NCBI RefSeq assembly: GCF_013408535.1
Contig: NZ_JACBZA010000001.1
Location: 3,370,850 to 3,434,849, forward strand
Source: Actinopolymorpha cephalotaxi
Lineage (GTDB): Bacteria > Actinomycetota > Actinomycetes > Propionibacteriales > Actinopolymorphaceae
Direction: 5' to 3'
Length of the DNA stretch: 64,000 nucleotides
The position numbers were made by a program, and so were the translations under genes. Shown in pieces: positions 9,779 through 17,367 of the stretch. The notes under the pieces are model-generated. The model was not told where the DNA came from. It was given only the letters and a program-made list of their open reading frames with translations, and searched no databases. The stretch's first letter is position 1. Each line of letters begins with the position of its first letter.

Positions 9779-12700
9779 CAGTACGTCACCTCCTGGCTGC
9801 GCCGGCGGATCACTGTCACCTCGTCGCGCTGGTTGCCGGTCGGGCCGAAGTAGTTGAACCCGAACGACAGCTGGGCGTAGCCGCCGATGAGGTGGGTGGG
9901 TTTGACGAGGATCCGGGTGAGGGAGTTGTGGATCCCGCCCCGGCGACCGGTGGACTCCACGAGCGGTACGTTGACGACGCGTTCCTGCGCGTGGTGGACG
10001 TACACCGTGCCCGTCGGCATCCGGTGGGACACGATCGCCCGCAGGACCATCACGCCGTTGCGGTTGACGAGTTCGACCCAGTCGTTGTCGCGGGCGCCGA
10101 CGGTGGCGGCGTCGGCCGGGCTCATCCACACCGTGGGGCCGCCGCGCGACAGGGTGAGCATGAAGAGGTTGTCCTGGTACTCGGAGTGGATCGACCACTT
10201 CGAGTGCGGGGTGAGGTAGCGGACGACGACCTGTCTGGATCCGTCGGGTCCGAGCGCCGGTTCGCCGAAGAGGCTCGCCATGTCCAGCGGTGGGCGGTAG
10301 ATGGGCAGCGCCTCACCGAACTCGTGCATCCAGTCGTGGTCGAGGAAGAAGTGCATCCGCCCGGTCAGGGTGTGCCAGGGCTTGCCCTCCTCGACGTTGG
10401 TGGTGAACGCGGCATACCGCCGGCCACCGGTCTCGCTGCCCGACCACTCCGGGCTGGTGATCACCGGCACCGGCGCGACCTGGGTGTCGGCGAAGGTGAT
10501 CCGGCGTTCCTCGCTGCCCTCGGCCAGGTGCGCGAGCGGCCGGCCGACCCGGCGCTCTGCCGTACGGAAGCCCTGCACCGCGAGCCGGCCGTTGGTCGCG
10601 CCGGACAGTGCGAGGATCGCCTCGGCCATCCTGGCGTCGGTGTCCAGGGCCGGGCGCCCGTCGCCGGCGCCGCCGAGCATGACGCCGTTGACCCGGCCGA
10701 GCCGTTCGACCTCCTCGTCGGGGTGGAACGTCACTCCCTTGGTGGGCAGGCCGAGGCGTTCGGCCAGCGGCCCGAGGGTCGCGAGCTTGTCCGCGATCGC
10801 GGTGTAGTCGCGTTCGACGACGGTGAGGGCCGGCATCGTCGCCCCGGGCGTCGCCGGGACCTGCCCGGTCCGCCAGTCCCGGACGGTGCCGCCGGTGCTG
10901 GTGGTCTCCCCCGGTGTGTCGTGCTGGGCGGCGGTCGCCACGACGTCGTGGCGTACGCCGAGATGGGTCCGGGCGAGCTCGCTGAACCGGCGGGCGATCG
11001 CGGTGAACGCGTCGAAGTCGGTCCGCGCCTGCCAGGGCGGGTCGATCGCCGGGTTGAACGCGTGCACGAACGGGTGCATGTCGGTGGAGGACAGGTCGTG
11101 CTTCTCGTACCACGTGGCGGCCGGCAGCACGACGTCGGCGAGCAGCGTGGAACTCGTCATCCGGAAGTCCAGCGCCAGCAGGAGATCGAGCTTGCCCTCG
11201 GGGGCCTCCGCACGCCATCGCACGTCCCGGGGCCGGCGCTCCTCCGGTGTCTCGTCGGCCCGGAGGTTGGAGTGGGTGCCGAGCAGGTGCCGCAGGAAGT
11301 ACTCGTTGCCCTTCGCCGAGGAGCCGAGCAGGTTGGCCCGCCACAGGGTGAGGCAGCGCGGCCAGTTGGCCGGGGCGTCCGGGTCCTCCGCCGCGAAGTG
11401 GAGATCGCCGTCGGCGAGCCGCCGGGCCACGTGCTCGGTGGCGTCCTCCCCCGCGGCCGCCGCCTCGTCGGCGAGGTCGAGGGGGTTCGCGTCGAACTGC
11501 GGGTACGACGGCATCCAGCCCAGCCGGGCGGACAGGGCGAGCGTGTCGGCGGTGTGCAGACCGGCGAGGTCGCCGCGGGCGAGGGGGGACGCGAGCGCGT
11601 CGGCGCGGTAGCCGTCGTAGCGCCACTGGTCGGTGTGGGTGTACCAGTACGCCGTACCGATCATCTGCCGCGGCGGGCGCTGCCAGTCGGTCGCCCCGGC
11701 GAGCGTCGCCCACCCGGTGACCGGGCGGCACTTCTCCTGCCCGACATAGTGCGCCCAGCCGCCGCCGTTGCGGCCCATCGACCCGGTGAGCAGCAGCAGT
11801 GCCAGGATCGCGCGGTAGGTGGCGTCGCCGTGGAACCACTGGCAGATTCCCGCGCCCATGATGATCATCGTCCGGCCGCCGGACCGCTCCGCGCTGCGGG
11901 CCATCTCCCGCGCGACGCGGGTCGCCGCCTTGGCCGGTACGGAGGTGAGCGGCTCCTGCCACGCCGGGGTGTACGGCTGGGAGGGGTCGTCGTAACCGGT
12001 CGGCCACTCCCCCGGCAGGCCGGCGCGGGAGACGCCGTACTGCGCGAGCATCAGGTCGAACACCGTCGTCACGAGGTGCTCCCCGACGCGGCGGGCGGGC
12101 ACTCCCCGCCGCAGGATCGAGTCGTCCCGCAGGATCGAGTCGTCCTGCCGGGCCTCGTCGCCGCCCCTGCCCGCCGAGAGGTCGAAGCGGGGCAGCAGGA
12201 CCTCGACGTTCTCCGCGTCACCGGCATCCCGCCCCAGCAACGTGAGCTGTGGCTCGATGCCGTCCAGGTGGAGGTTCCACCGGCCCTCCCCGGACGCGGT
12301 CCAACGGTCGCCGAGGGTGCCGTTCGGGACGGCCGGTTCGCCCGTACGCCCGTCGATCAGCACCGTCCGCCACTCCGCCCCCTCGCCGTGGTCGCCGAGG
12401 TCGGCCGCGCGCAACAGCTTGTGGGGTACGAGACCCGCGCCGGACTCGTGCTCCCGCAGCGTCACGAGGAACGGCAGGTCGGTGAAGCGGCGCACGTAGT
12501 CGACGAAGAACGGCACCCGGCGTTCCACGAAACACTCCCGCAGGATCACGTGCCCCATCGCCATCGCCAGCGCGCCGTCGGTGCCCGGCTGCGCGGGCAG
12601 CCAGGTGTCGGCGAACTTGGTGTTGTCGGCGTAGTCGGGTGAGACCGCGACCACCTTCTGGCCGCGGTAGCGCGCCTCGGCCATCCAGTGCGCGTCCGGC

Positions 12701-13548
12701 GTGCGGGTGACCGGGACGTTCGACCCCCACATCAGCAGGTAGGCGGCGTTCCACCAGTCGCCGGACTCGGGTACGTCCGTCTGGTCGCCGAACACCTGCG
12801 GCGATGCCACCGGCAGGTCGGCGTACCAGTCGTAGAAGGACGTCATGCACCCGCCGAGGAGTTCGACGAACCGCGAACCCACCGCGTGGGAGACCATCGA
12901 CATCGCCGGGATCGGCGAGAAGCCCGCGATCCGGTCCGGCCCGTACGCCCTGATGGTGTGCACGTGGGCGGCGGCGACCAGCTCCACCGCCTCGTCCCAC
13001 GAGACCCGCACGTGGCCGCCCTTGCCGCGGGCCCGCTGGTAGCTGCGGCGGCGTTCGGGGTCACCCACGACGTCGGCCCAGGCCAGCACCGGGTCGCCGA
13101 GCCGCTCCTTCGCCTGGCGGTACAGGTCGACCAGGACACCGCGGGCGTACGGGTAGCGCACCCTGGTCGGCGAGTAGGTGTACCACGAGAACGCCGCTCC
13201 CCGAGGGCAGCCGCGTGGCTCGTACTCCGGGGAGTCCGGGCCCACCGACGGATAGTCGGTCTGCTGGCTCTCCCAGGTGATGATGCCGTCCTTGACGTAC
13301 ACCTTCCACGAGCAGGAGCCGGTGCAGTTGACGCCGTGGGTCGAACGGACGACCTTGTCGTGGCTCCACCGGTCTCGGTAGAAGACGTCGCCCTCGCGGC
13401 CGCCGTGCCGGTAGACGGCCCGCAGGTCCGCGGAGGTCTCCCGCCGGGTGAAGAACCTGCCCGACCGCAACAGCAGGTCGGCGGCCGCCCCGTCGGTCGC
13501 CGCGTCCTGTCGCCGGGAACCGTTGCTGCGCGCACCATCGTGTTCCAC
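9778..13548 (-). CDS. narG: Respiratory nitrate reductase alpha subunit (molybdopterin)
   Basis: About 1256 residues, normal for NarG. The FS0 4Fe-4S ligands are His71, Cys75, Cys79 and Cys114 (HGVNCTGSC and PRGCPRG). The molybdenum-coordinating aspartate is Asp244 in SFYDWYADLP, equivalent to E. coli Asp222. Further family blocks are QTDVPESGDWWNAAYL and SVTRTPDAHW-like sequence. There is no twin-arginine leader, so this is the cytoplasm-facing membrane enzyme rather than the periplasmic type. The GTG at 13548 is preceded by GAGGTGG at good spacing and gives the usual N-terminus. First gene of narGHJI, divergent from the nitrate transporter at 13696. Confidence 0.95.
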   Translation of the reverse strand: MEHDGARSNGSRRQDAATDGAAADLLLRSGRFFTRRETSADLRAVYRHGGREGDVFYRDRWSHDKVVRSTHGVNCTGSCSWKVYVKDGIITWESQQTDYPSVGPDSPEYEPRGCPRGAAFSWYTYSPTRVRYPYARGVLVDLYRQAKERLGDPVLAWADVVGDPERRRSYQRARGKGGHVRVSWDEAVELVAAAHVHTIRAYGPDRIAGFSPIPAMSMVSHAVGSRFVELLGGCMTSFYDWYADLPVASPQVFGDQTDVPESGDWWNAAYLLMWGSNVPVTRTPDAHWMAEARYRGQKVVAVSPDYADNTKFADTWLPAQPGTDGALAMAMGHVILRECFVERRVPFFVDYVRRFTDLPFLVTLREHESGAGLVPHKLLRAADLGDHGEGAEWRTVLIDGRTGEPAVPNGTLGDRWTASGEGRWNLHLDGIEPQLTLLGRDAGDAENVEVLLPRFDLSAGRGGDEARQDDSILRDDSILRRGVPARRVGEHLVTTVFDLMLAQYGVSRAGLPGEWPTGYDDPSQPYTPAWQEPLTSVPAKAATRVAREMARSAERSGGRTMIIMGAGICQWFHGDATYRAILALLLLTGSMGRNGGGWAHYVGQEKCRPVTGWATLAGATDWQRPPRQMIGTAYWYTHTDQWRYDGYRADALASPLARGDLAGLHTADTLALSARLGWMPSYPQFDANPLDLADEAAAAGEDATEHVARRLADGDLHFAAEDPDAPANWPRCLTLWRANLLGSSAKGNEYFLRHLLGTHSNLRADETPEERRPRDVRWRAEAPEGKLDLLLALDFRMTSSTLLADVVLPAATWYEKHDLSSTDMHPFVHAFNPAIDPPWQARTDFDAFTAIARRFSELARTHLGVRHDVVATAAQHDTPGETTSTGGTVRDWRTGQVPATPGATMPALTVVERDYTAIADKLATLGPLAERLGLPTKGVTFHPDEEVERLGRVNGVMLGGAGDGRPALDTDARMAEAILALSGATNGRLAVQGFRTAERRVGRPLAHLAEGSEERRITFADTQVAPVPVITSPEWSGSETGGRRYAAFTTNVEEGKPWHTLTGRMHFFLDHDWMHEFGEALPIYRPPLDMASLFGEPALGPDGSRQVVVRYLTPHSKWSIHSEYQDNLFMLTLSRGGPTVWMSPADAATVGARDNDWVELVNRNGVMVLRAIVSHRMPTGTVYVHHAQERVVNVPLVESTGRRGGIHNSLTRILVKPTHLIGGYAQLSFGFNYFGPTGNQRDEVTVIRRRSQEVTY

Positions 13549-13695
13549 GTCGGTCCACCTCACCCCGGGGCTCGCCAGTCCGGCCAAAGTACCGCCACGC
13601 CGGACCGAACGGTAGGCAAACCGCCGCGCTCTGTGACAGCGTTGCCGTCGTGGCCGGACGCGGGTGCCGGCCGCGACCTGGCAGGGAGGACACCG
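13549..13695. promoter_or_regulatory. Divergent nar promoter region with a possible DosR half-box
   Basis: This 147-base spacer must hold the promoters of narGHJI (leftward) and the NarK-type gene (rightward). Read leftward it contains GGTACTTTGGCC (about 13582-13595), which resembles the GGGACTTT-GGCC core of DosR boxes. A TGTGA half-site lies near 13632. No full palindrome for FNR/CRP was found. Assignment is tentative. Confidence 0.35.
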
Positions 13696-14943
13696 GTGAC
13701 GCGCCGCAAATCCGCGCAGCCGCCCACCCGGCCGGCGGACGACATCGCGCCACCGGCCACCGGGATGCTCGCACTCGCGACCGTGGGGTTCGCCGTGGCG
13801 TTCTGGGCCTGGGCGTTGCTCGCCCCCCTCGGTGCGACCCTTCGCGAGCAACTCTCGCTCACGGCGTTCCAGCAGTCCCTCGTCGTCGCGGTCCCGGTCG
13901 TCGTGGGCTCGCTGGGCCGGATCCCGGTCGGCGCGCTCACCGATCGCTTCGGCGCCCGCCGGATGTTTCCCGCGGTGACCGCGCTGACGATCCTTCCCGT
14001 CCTCTACCTCGGCTTCCTGGCCGACTCGCTGGCCGAGGTGCTGATCGGCGGGTTCTTCCTTGGCCTCGGCGGAACGACCTTCGCGATCGGGGTGCCGTTC
14101 GTCAACGCGTGGTTTCCGGCGCAGCGGCGCGGCTTCGCCATCGGCGTCTTCGGGATGGGCACCGGCGGCACAGCCCTGGCGTCGTTCACCACGATCCCGC
14201 TCACGGATGCGCTCGGCCAGAGCTTTCCGTTCACGCTGGTGGCGATTCTGCTGGCGGTGTACGCGGTGACCGCCCACCTGCTGCTGCGTGACAACCCCAC
14301 CCGGCCGGCGGCGACCGCACCACTCCTCGCACGGATCGGCGCCGGCCTGCGTCACGGCGTCACCTGGCAACTCGCCTTCCTCTACGCGGTGGCGTTCGGC
14401 GGTTTCGTCGCGTTCAGCGTCTACCTGCCCACCTACCTCACCACGGCCTACGGCCTGGACAGATCCGACGCCGGTCTGCGGACCGCCGGGTTCGTCGTGC
14501 TGGCCGTGCTGATGCGCCCGGTCGGGGGCCTGCTTGCCGACCGCGTGGGTGCCGTTCCCGTACTCCTGTGCTGCTACGTCGTCATCGCGCTGCTCGCGGT
14601 CGTCGCCGCCACGAGGCCGCCGCTCGTGCCCGTCGGAACGGCTGCCTTCCTCGGCATGGCCGCCGCCCTCGGCGCGGGGTCCGGCGCGGTCTTCGCCCTG
14701 GTCGCCGCGCTGGTCCCGGCACAGGAGGTGGGCACCGTCACCGGGCTGGTCGGAGCCGCCGGCGGGCTCGGCGGCTTCTTCCCGCCGCTGGTCATGGGCA
14801 CGGTCTACGGGCTCATGGCGGACTACTCGTGGGGCTACATCCTGCTGGCCGTCACCGCAGCGGCCGCAGCCGCGTTCACCGCGACGATGGTGCGCCGACG
14901 AGTCGCCACGGTCGCACCAGCGGACCAGCCGGCGAGAGGGTGA
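13696..14943 (+). CDS. narK: NarK-family nitrate/nitrite transporter (MFS)
   Basis: About 415 residues with twelve hydrophobic segments. The nitrate-transporter signatures are seen in degenerate form: GLGGTTFAIGVPFVNAWFP between helices and GAAGGLGGFFPPLVMG near helix 11, both typical of NarK/NasA proteins. The start is a GTG at 13696 with a perfect GGGAGGA ribosome binding site five bases upstream. Reading further upstream only gives an antisense frame of narG. It probably imports nitrate for, or exports nitrite from, the divergent NarGHI enzyme. Confidence 0.88.
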   Translation: MTRRKSAQPPTRPADDIAPPATGMLALATVGFAVAFWAWALLAPLGATLREQLSLTAFQQSLVVAVPVVVGSLGRIPVGALTDRFGARRMFPAVTALTILPVLYLGFLADSLAEVLIGGFFLGLGGTTFAIGVPFVNAWFPAQRRGFAIGVFGMGTGGTALASFTTIPLTDALGQSFPFTLVAILLAVYAVTAHLLLRDNPTRPAATAPLLARIGAGLRHGVTWQLAFLYAVAFGGFVAFSVYLPTYLTTAYGLDRSDAGLRTAGFVVLAVLMRPVGGLLADRVGAVPVLLCCYVVIALLAVVAATRPPLVPVGTAAFLGMAAALGAGSGAVFALVAALVPAQEVGTVTGLVGAAGGLGGFFPPLVMGTVYGLMADYSWGYILLAVTAAAAAAFTATMVRRRVATVAPADQPARG

Positions 14944-14981
14944 TACCGCGCGAACGTCCCAACGACCTCACAGGTGAAGGA

Positions 14982-15280
14982 CTCGACCACCTCGAGGCAT
15001 CCGGTACGTGCTTCACGAGGTCCACCGCGCCGTCGAGAACCGTCCTGACGTCCTCGCCCATGACGAGTGAGTGGTAGGCGTCGTAGAGCACCGCGACCTC
15101 GGGGCGTCCGACCTCGCGGACGATCGCGACCGTCTCCGGTGAGCGTCGGCGGGTGCGGCGAGGTTCTGCTCGAGGTGAGCCGCGGTGCCCGGCTCTTCGA
15201 TCGGTGCCGTGACGACGACGATCGTCACGCCCGTCCCACGAAGAGCCGCGGCGTAATCCTTTGCCTGGTCCGCGGGAGGA
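14982..15280 (-). pseudogene. Decayed, internally deleted copy of the hydroxypyruvate-isomerase-like gene at 19062
   Basis: From about 15008 to 15275 the DNA closely matches two separate parts of the intact gene (about 19262-19384 and 19593-19725) in the same orientation, with about 210 bases missing between them. Peptides recognisable on the minus strand are ETVAIVREVGRPEVAVLYDA and, in a shifted frame, AKDYAAALRGTGVTIVVVTA, so the copy is both deleted and frameshifted. The first 25 bases (14982-15006) match the intact gene in inverted orientation, encoding LDHLEASG on the plus strand. No start or complete product remains. Confidence 0.85.
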
Positions 15281-15506
15281 AAGCGTCGAATGCTGCCGAA
15301 ATGGCCGCGTTGCGCGTTCTGCGAGAACAACACAGGGCCGCGACAAAGAGTAGGGCAAGGACAGGACCCCTGGTTGAGGCGGCGTGGGCCGACGCGGGTG
15401 ACCCTCGAGAAGTGACCACTCGCAGGGAACGTCCACCAGACATGTCGCCGCGGCGCCATTTTCGGTCCTCCCTCAGAGCGGGCACTGCTTGGACGGTCGC
15501 CTCCTC
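15281..15506 (+). other. Leader region upstream of kaiB
   Basis: About 225 bases between the decayed isomerase copy and kaiB. I see no convincing gene. The base composition begins to drop here relative to the flanks. The kaiBC promoter should lie here, but no clear -35/-10 pair was recognised. Confidence 0.4.
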
Positions 15507-15815
15507 ATGACGACTTACACCTTCAGGTTGTACGTCGCCGGACAGTTCGCCGAGCGGGCCGAGACTGCTCTGTGGAACCTGCGAACCTTGTGTGAGTCGC
15601 GCGTGCCCGGGCGGTATGCGGTGGAGCTGATCGATCTGGAGAAACGGCCCGAGATGGCACAGGAAGAACGGATCCTGATGACTCCGACGGTGATCAGAAC
15701 TGACCCGCCGCCGCAGCGGCGGGTCATAGGTGTCCTGTCCGACCATCAGCGGGCAGCGTTCGCCCTTGGCCTTCCCGACGCTGACGGGCGCGCAGAGGAG
15801 AACACGAAGATATGA
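15507..15815 (+). CDS. kaiB: KaiB-family clock-like protein
   Basis: 102 residues, the length of KaiB. Family-defining positions are present: FRLYVAG at the N-terminus, GRYAVELIDLEKRPEMA in the middle, ILMTPTV, and the PPPQRRVIGVLS segment with the prolines around which cyanobacterial KaiB changes fold. In cyanobacteria KaiB binds phosphorylated KaiC and sets the clock phase; in other bacteria its role is less clear, often linked to stress. The ATG at 15507 was preferred over an upstream TTG. The stop overlaps the kaiC start in an ATGA, so both proteins are made together. No KaiA is seen in the window. Confidence 0.85.
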   Translation: MTTYTFRLYVAGQFAERAETALWNLRTLCESRVPGRYAVELIDLEKRPEMAQEERILMTPTVIRTDPPPQRRVIGVLSDHQRAAFALGLPDADGRAEENTKI

Positions 15816-17323
15816 CGAATTTCGTTGCCCTTGAACGAGTGCCGACCGGTATCAGTGGTTTCGACGAGGTCGCCGTGGGCGGTTTACCCGCAGGCCGATG
15901 CTGTCTGGTCTCCGGGACCACCGGTAGCGGCAAAACCCTGTTCTCCATCGAGTTCCTCGCCCGCGGCATCCTCGACTTCGGCGATCATGGGGTGTTCGTC
16001 ACGTTCGAGGAGACCGCTGATGACATCCGCCGCAACGCCGCCTCCCTCGGCTTCGCGATCGAAGAATGGGAAGCAGCGGGAAAGTGGGCTTTCGTCGACG
16101 CGTCGGCCAAGGTGGCCGACGAAGCGCCGACGATCGGAGAGTACGACTTCGGCGGACTCCTTGCCCAGATTAGTGCTGCCGCGCGCCGGATCAATGCCAA
16201 ACGGGTATCGATCGACTCCATTGGGGCGGTCTTCAGCAGATTCCCACTGGGTGGCGTCGTCCGTTATGAGTTGTTCCGGATTGTTGCCGGCATGGAGCAA
16301 CTTGGCGTCACCACGGTGGTCACGACCGAACGAAACTCCGAATACGACGGCGTATCTCGGCACAATGTCGAGGAGTTCGTGGTCGACAACGTGATCATCC
16401 TGCGGAACTACCTGGCAGAGCAGAGGCGTCGCCGCACGGTCGAGATCGTGAAGCTCCGCGGAGCACAACACCGCAGCGGTGAGTGGCTCTTCACCATCGA
16501 TCCCGAACGCGGCCTGGTCGTCATCCCGATGGCTTACATAGTCCACCGGCCCGCGGCATCCAGCGAACGGGTCAGTTCCGGGATACCGGGACTGGACGCA
16601 ATGTGTGGCGGCGGCTTCTTCCGGGACGCGATCGTTCTCATCACCGGCCCCACCGGGACAGGAAAGACCCTTACCAGCCTCCAGTTCATCGCCGAGGGGG
16701 TCCGCGCCGGCGAACGTTGCCTCCTCTACACCTTCGACGAGACCCGGGAGCAACTCAACCGGAACGCCAGTGGCTGGGGACTCGACCTGAACGAGATGGA
16801 GGCATCCGGGCTCCTGCGGGTCAACAGCGAATACCCCGAGACCGCCGCAATGGAGGATCACTTCATGCGGTTGTGGGCAGTAATGCGACAGTTCCGTCCA
16901 CATCGCCTTGCTCTCGATACTCTCTCCGCGCTGGAGCGAATCGGCTCGCCGCGCGCGCTACTCGATTTCGTCATCTCGCTCGGATCCCTCTTGCGTCAGG
17001 GTGAGACCACCGCGCTACTGACGTCTGCCCCCAGCGCGACGACCGGCCGCGCGGGCCCACCTATATCTGTCGAGATCGCTAGCTTCACCGACGCCACGAT
17101 CCTCTACCGATATGTCGAAACTCCCGAGCGGGAGATTCAACGCGCCATCGCCGTGGTGCAGACTCGAGGATCCACTCATGACCACGCGATCAGAAAGATC
17201 AGCATCGACGAGCAGGGTATGCACATCGGCGACCGGCTTCCGAGCCTCCCTGGTGGAGGTGTAAGCCTCCCGGAGAACCCGCAGTGGCCTATTTCTTCAG
17301 GGCCTCCCATCGGAGGGCTGTGA
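15812..17323 (+). CDS. kaiC: KaiC-family double-domain RecA-like ATPase
   Basis: 503 residues, close to cyanobacterial KaiC. Two RecA-like domains are present: CI with Walker A GTTGSGKT (35-42) and the catalytic pair Glu66-Glu67 (FEETADD); CII with Walker A GPTGTGKT (279-286) and FDETREQLNRNA, where Asp309-Glu310 replaces the usual Glu-Glu. The phosphorylation-site region reads EIASFTDATILYRYVE, so the Ser431-Thr432 dyad of the clock protein is Ala423-Ser424 here. ATP binding and CI ATPase activity are expected. The autophosphorylation cycle is probably altered. The start overlaps the kaiB stop. GC content is noticeably lower than in neighbouring genes. Confidence 0.88.
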   Translation: MTNFVALERVPTGISGFDEVAVGGLPAGRCCLVSGTTGSGKTLFSIEFLARGILDFGDHGVFVTFEETADDIRRNAASLGFAIEEWEAAGKWAFVDASAKVADEAPTIGEYDFGGLLAQISAAARRINAKRVSIDSIGAVFSRFPLGGVVRYELFRIVAGMEQLGVTTVVTTERNSEYDGVSRHNVEEFVVDNVIILRNYLAEQRRRRTVEIVKLRGAQHRSGEWLFTIDPERGLVVIPMAYIVHRPAASSERVSSGIPGLDAMCGGGFFRDAIVLITGPTGTGKTLTSLQFIAEGVRAGERCLLYTFDETREQLNRNASGWGLDLNEMEASGLLRVNSEYPETAAMEDHFMRLWAVMRQFRPHRLALDTLSALERIGSPRALLDFVISLGSLLRQGETTALLTSAPSATTGRAGPPISVEIASFTDATILYRYVETPEREIQRAIAVVQTRGSTHDHAIRKISIDEQGMHIGDRLPSLPGGGVSLPENPQWPISSGPPIGGL

Positions 17324-17367
17324 CCCACTGCCCCGGAGTTACCCGCTGGCCCGCGTAGCATGGTCGA

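Noticed and set aside
9892-12642. Over 900 codons open on the plus strand inside narG
   Set aside because: Antisense shadow of narG, without domains, and it crosses essential narG motifs.
15013-15459. Minus-strand frames in the decayed isomerase region read as new genes
   Set aside because: Their recognisable peptides are out-of-order pieces of the isomerase split over two frames, so they are remnants.
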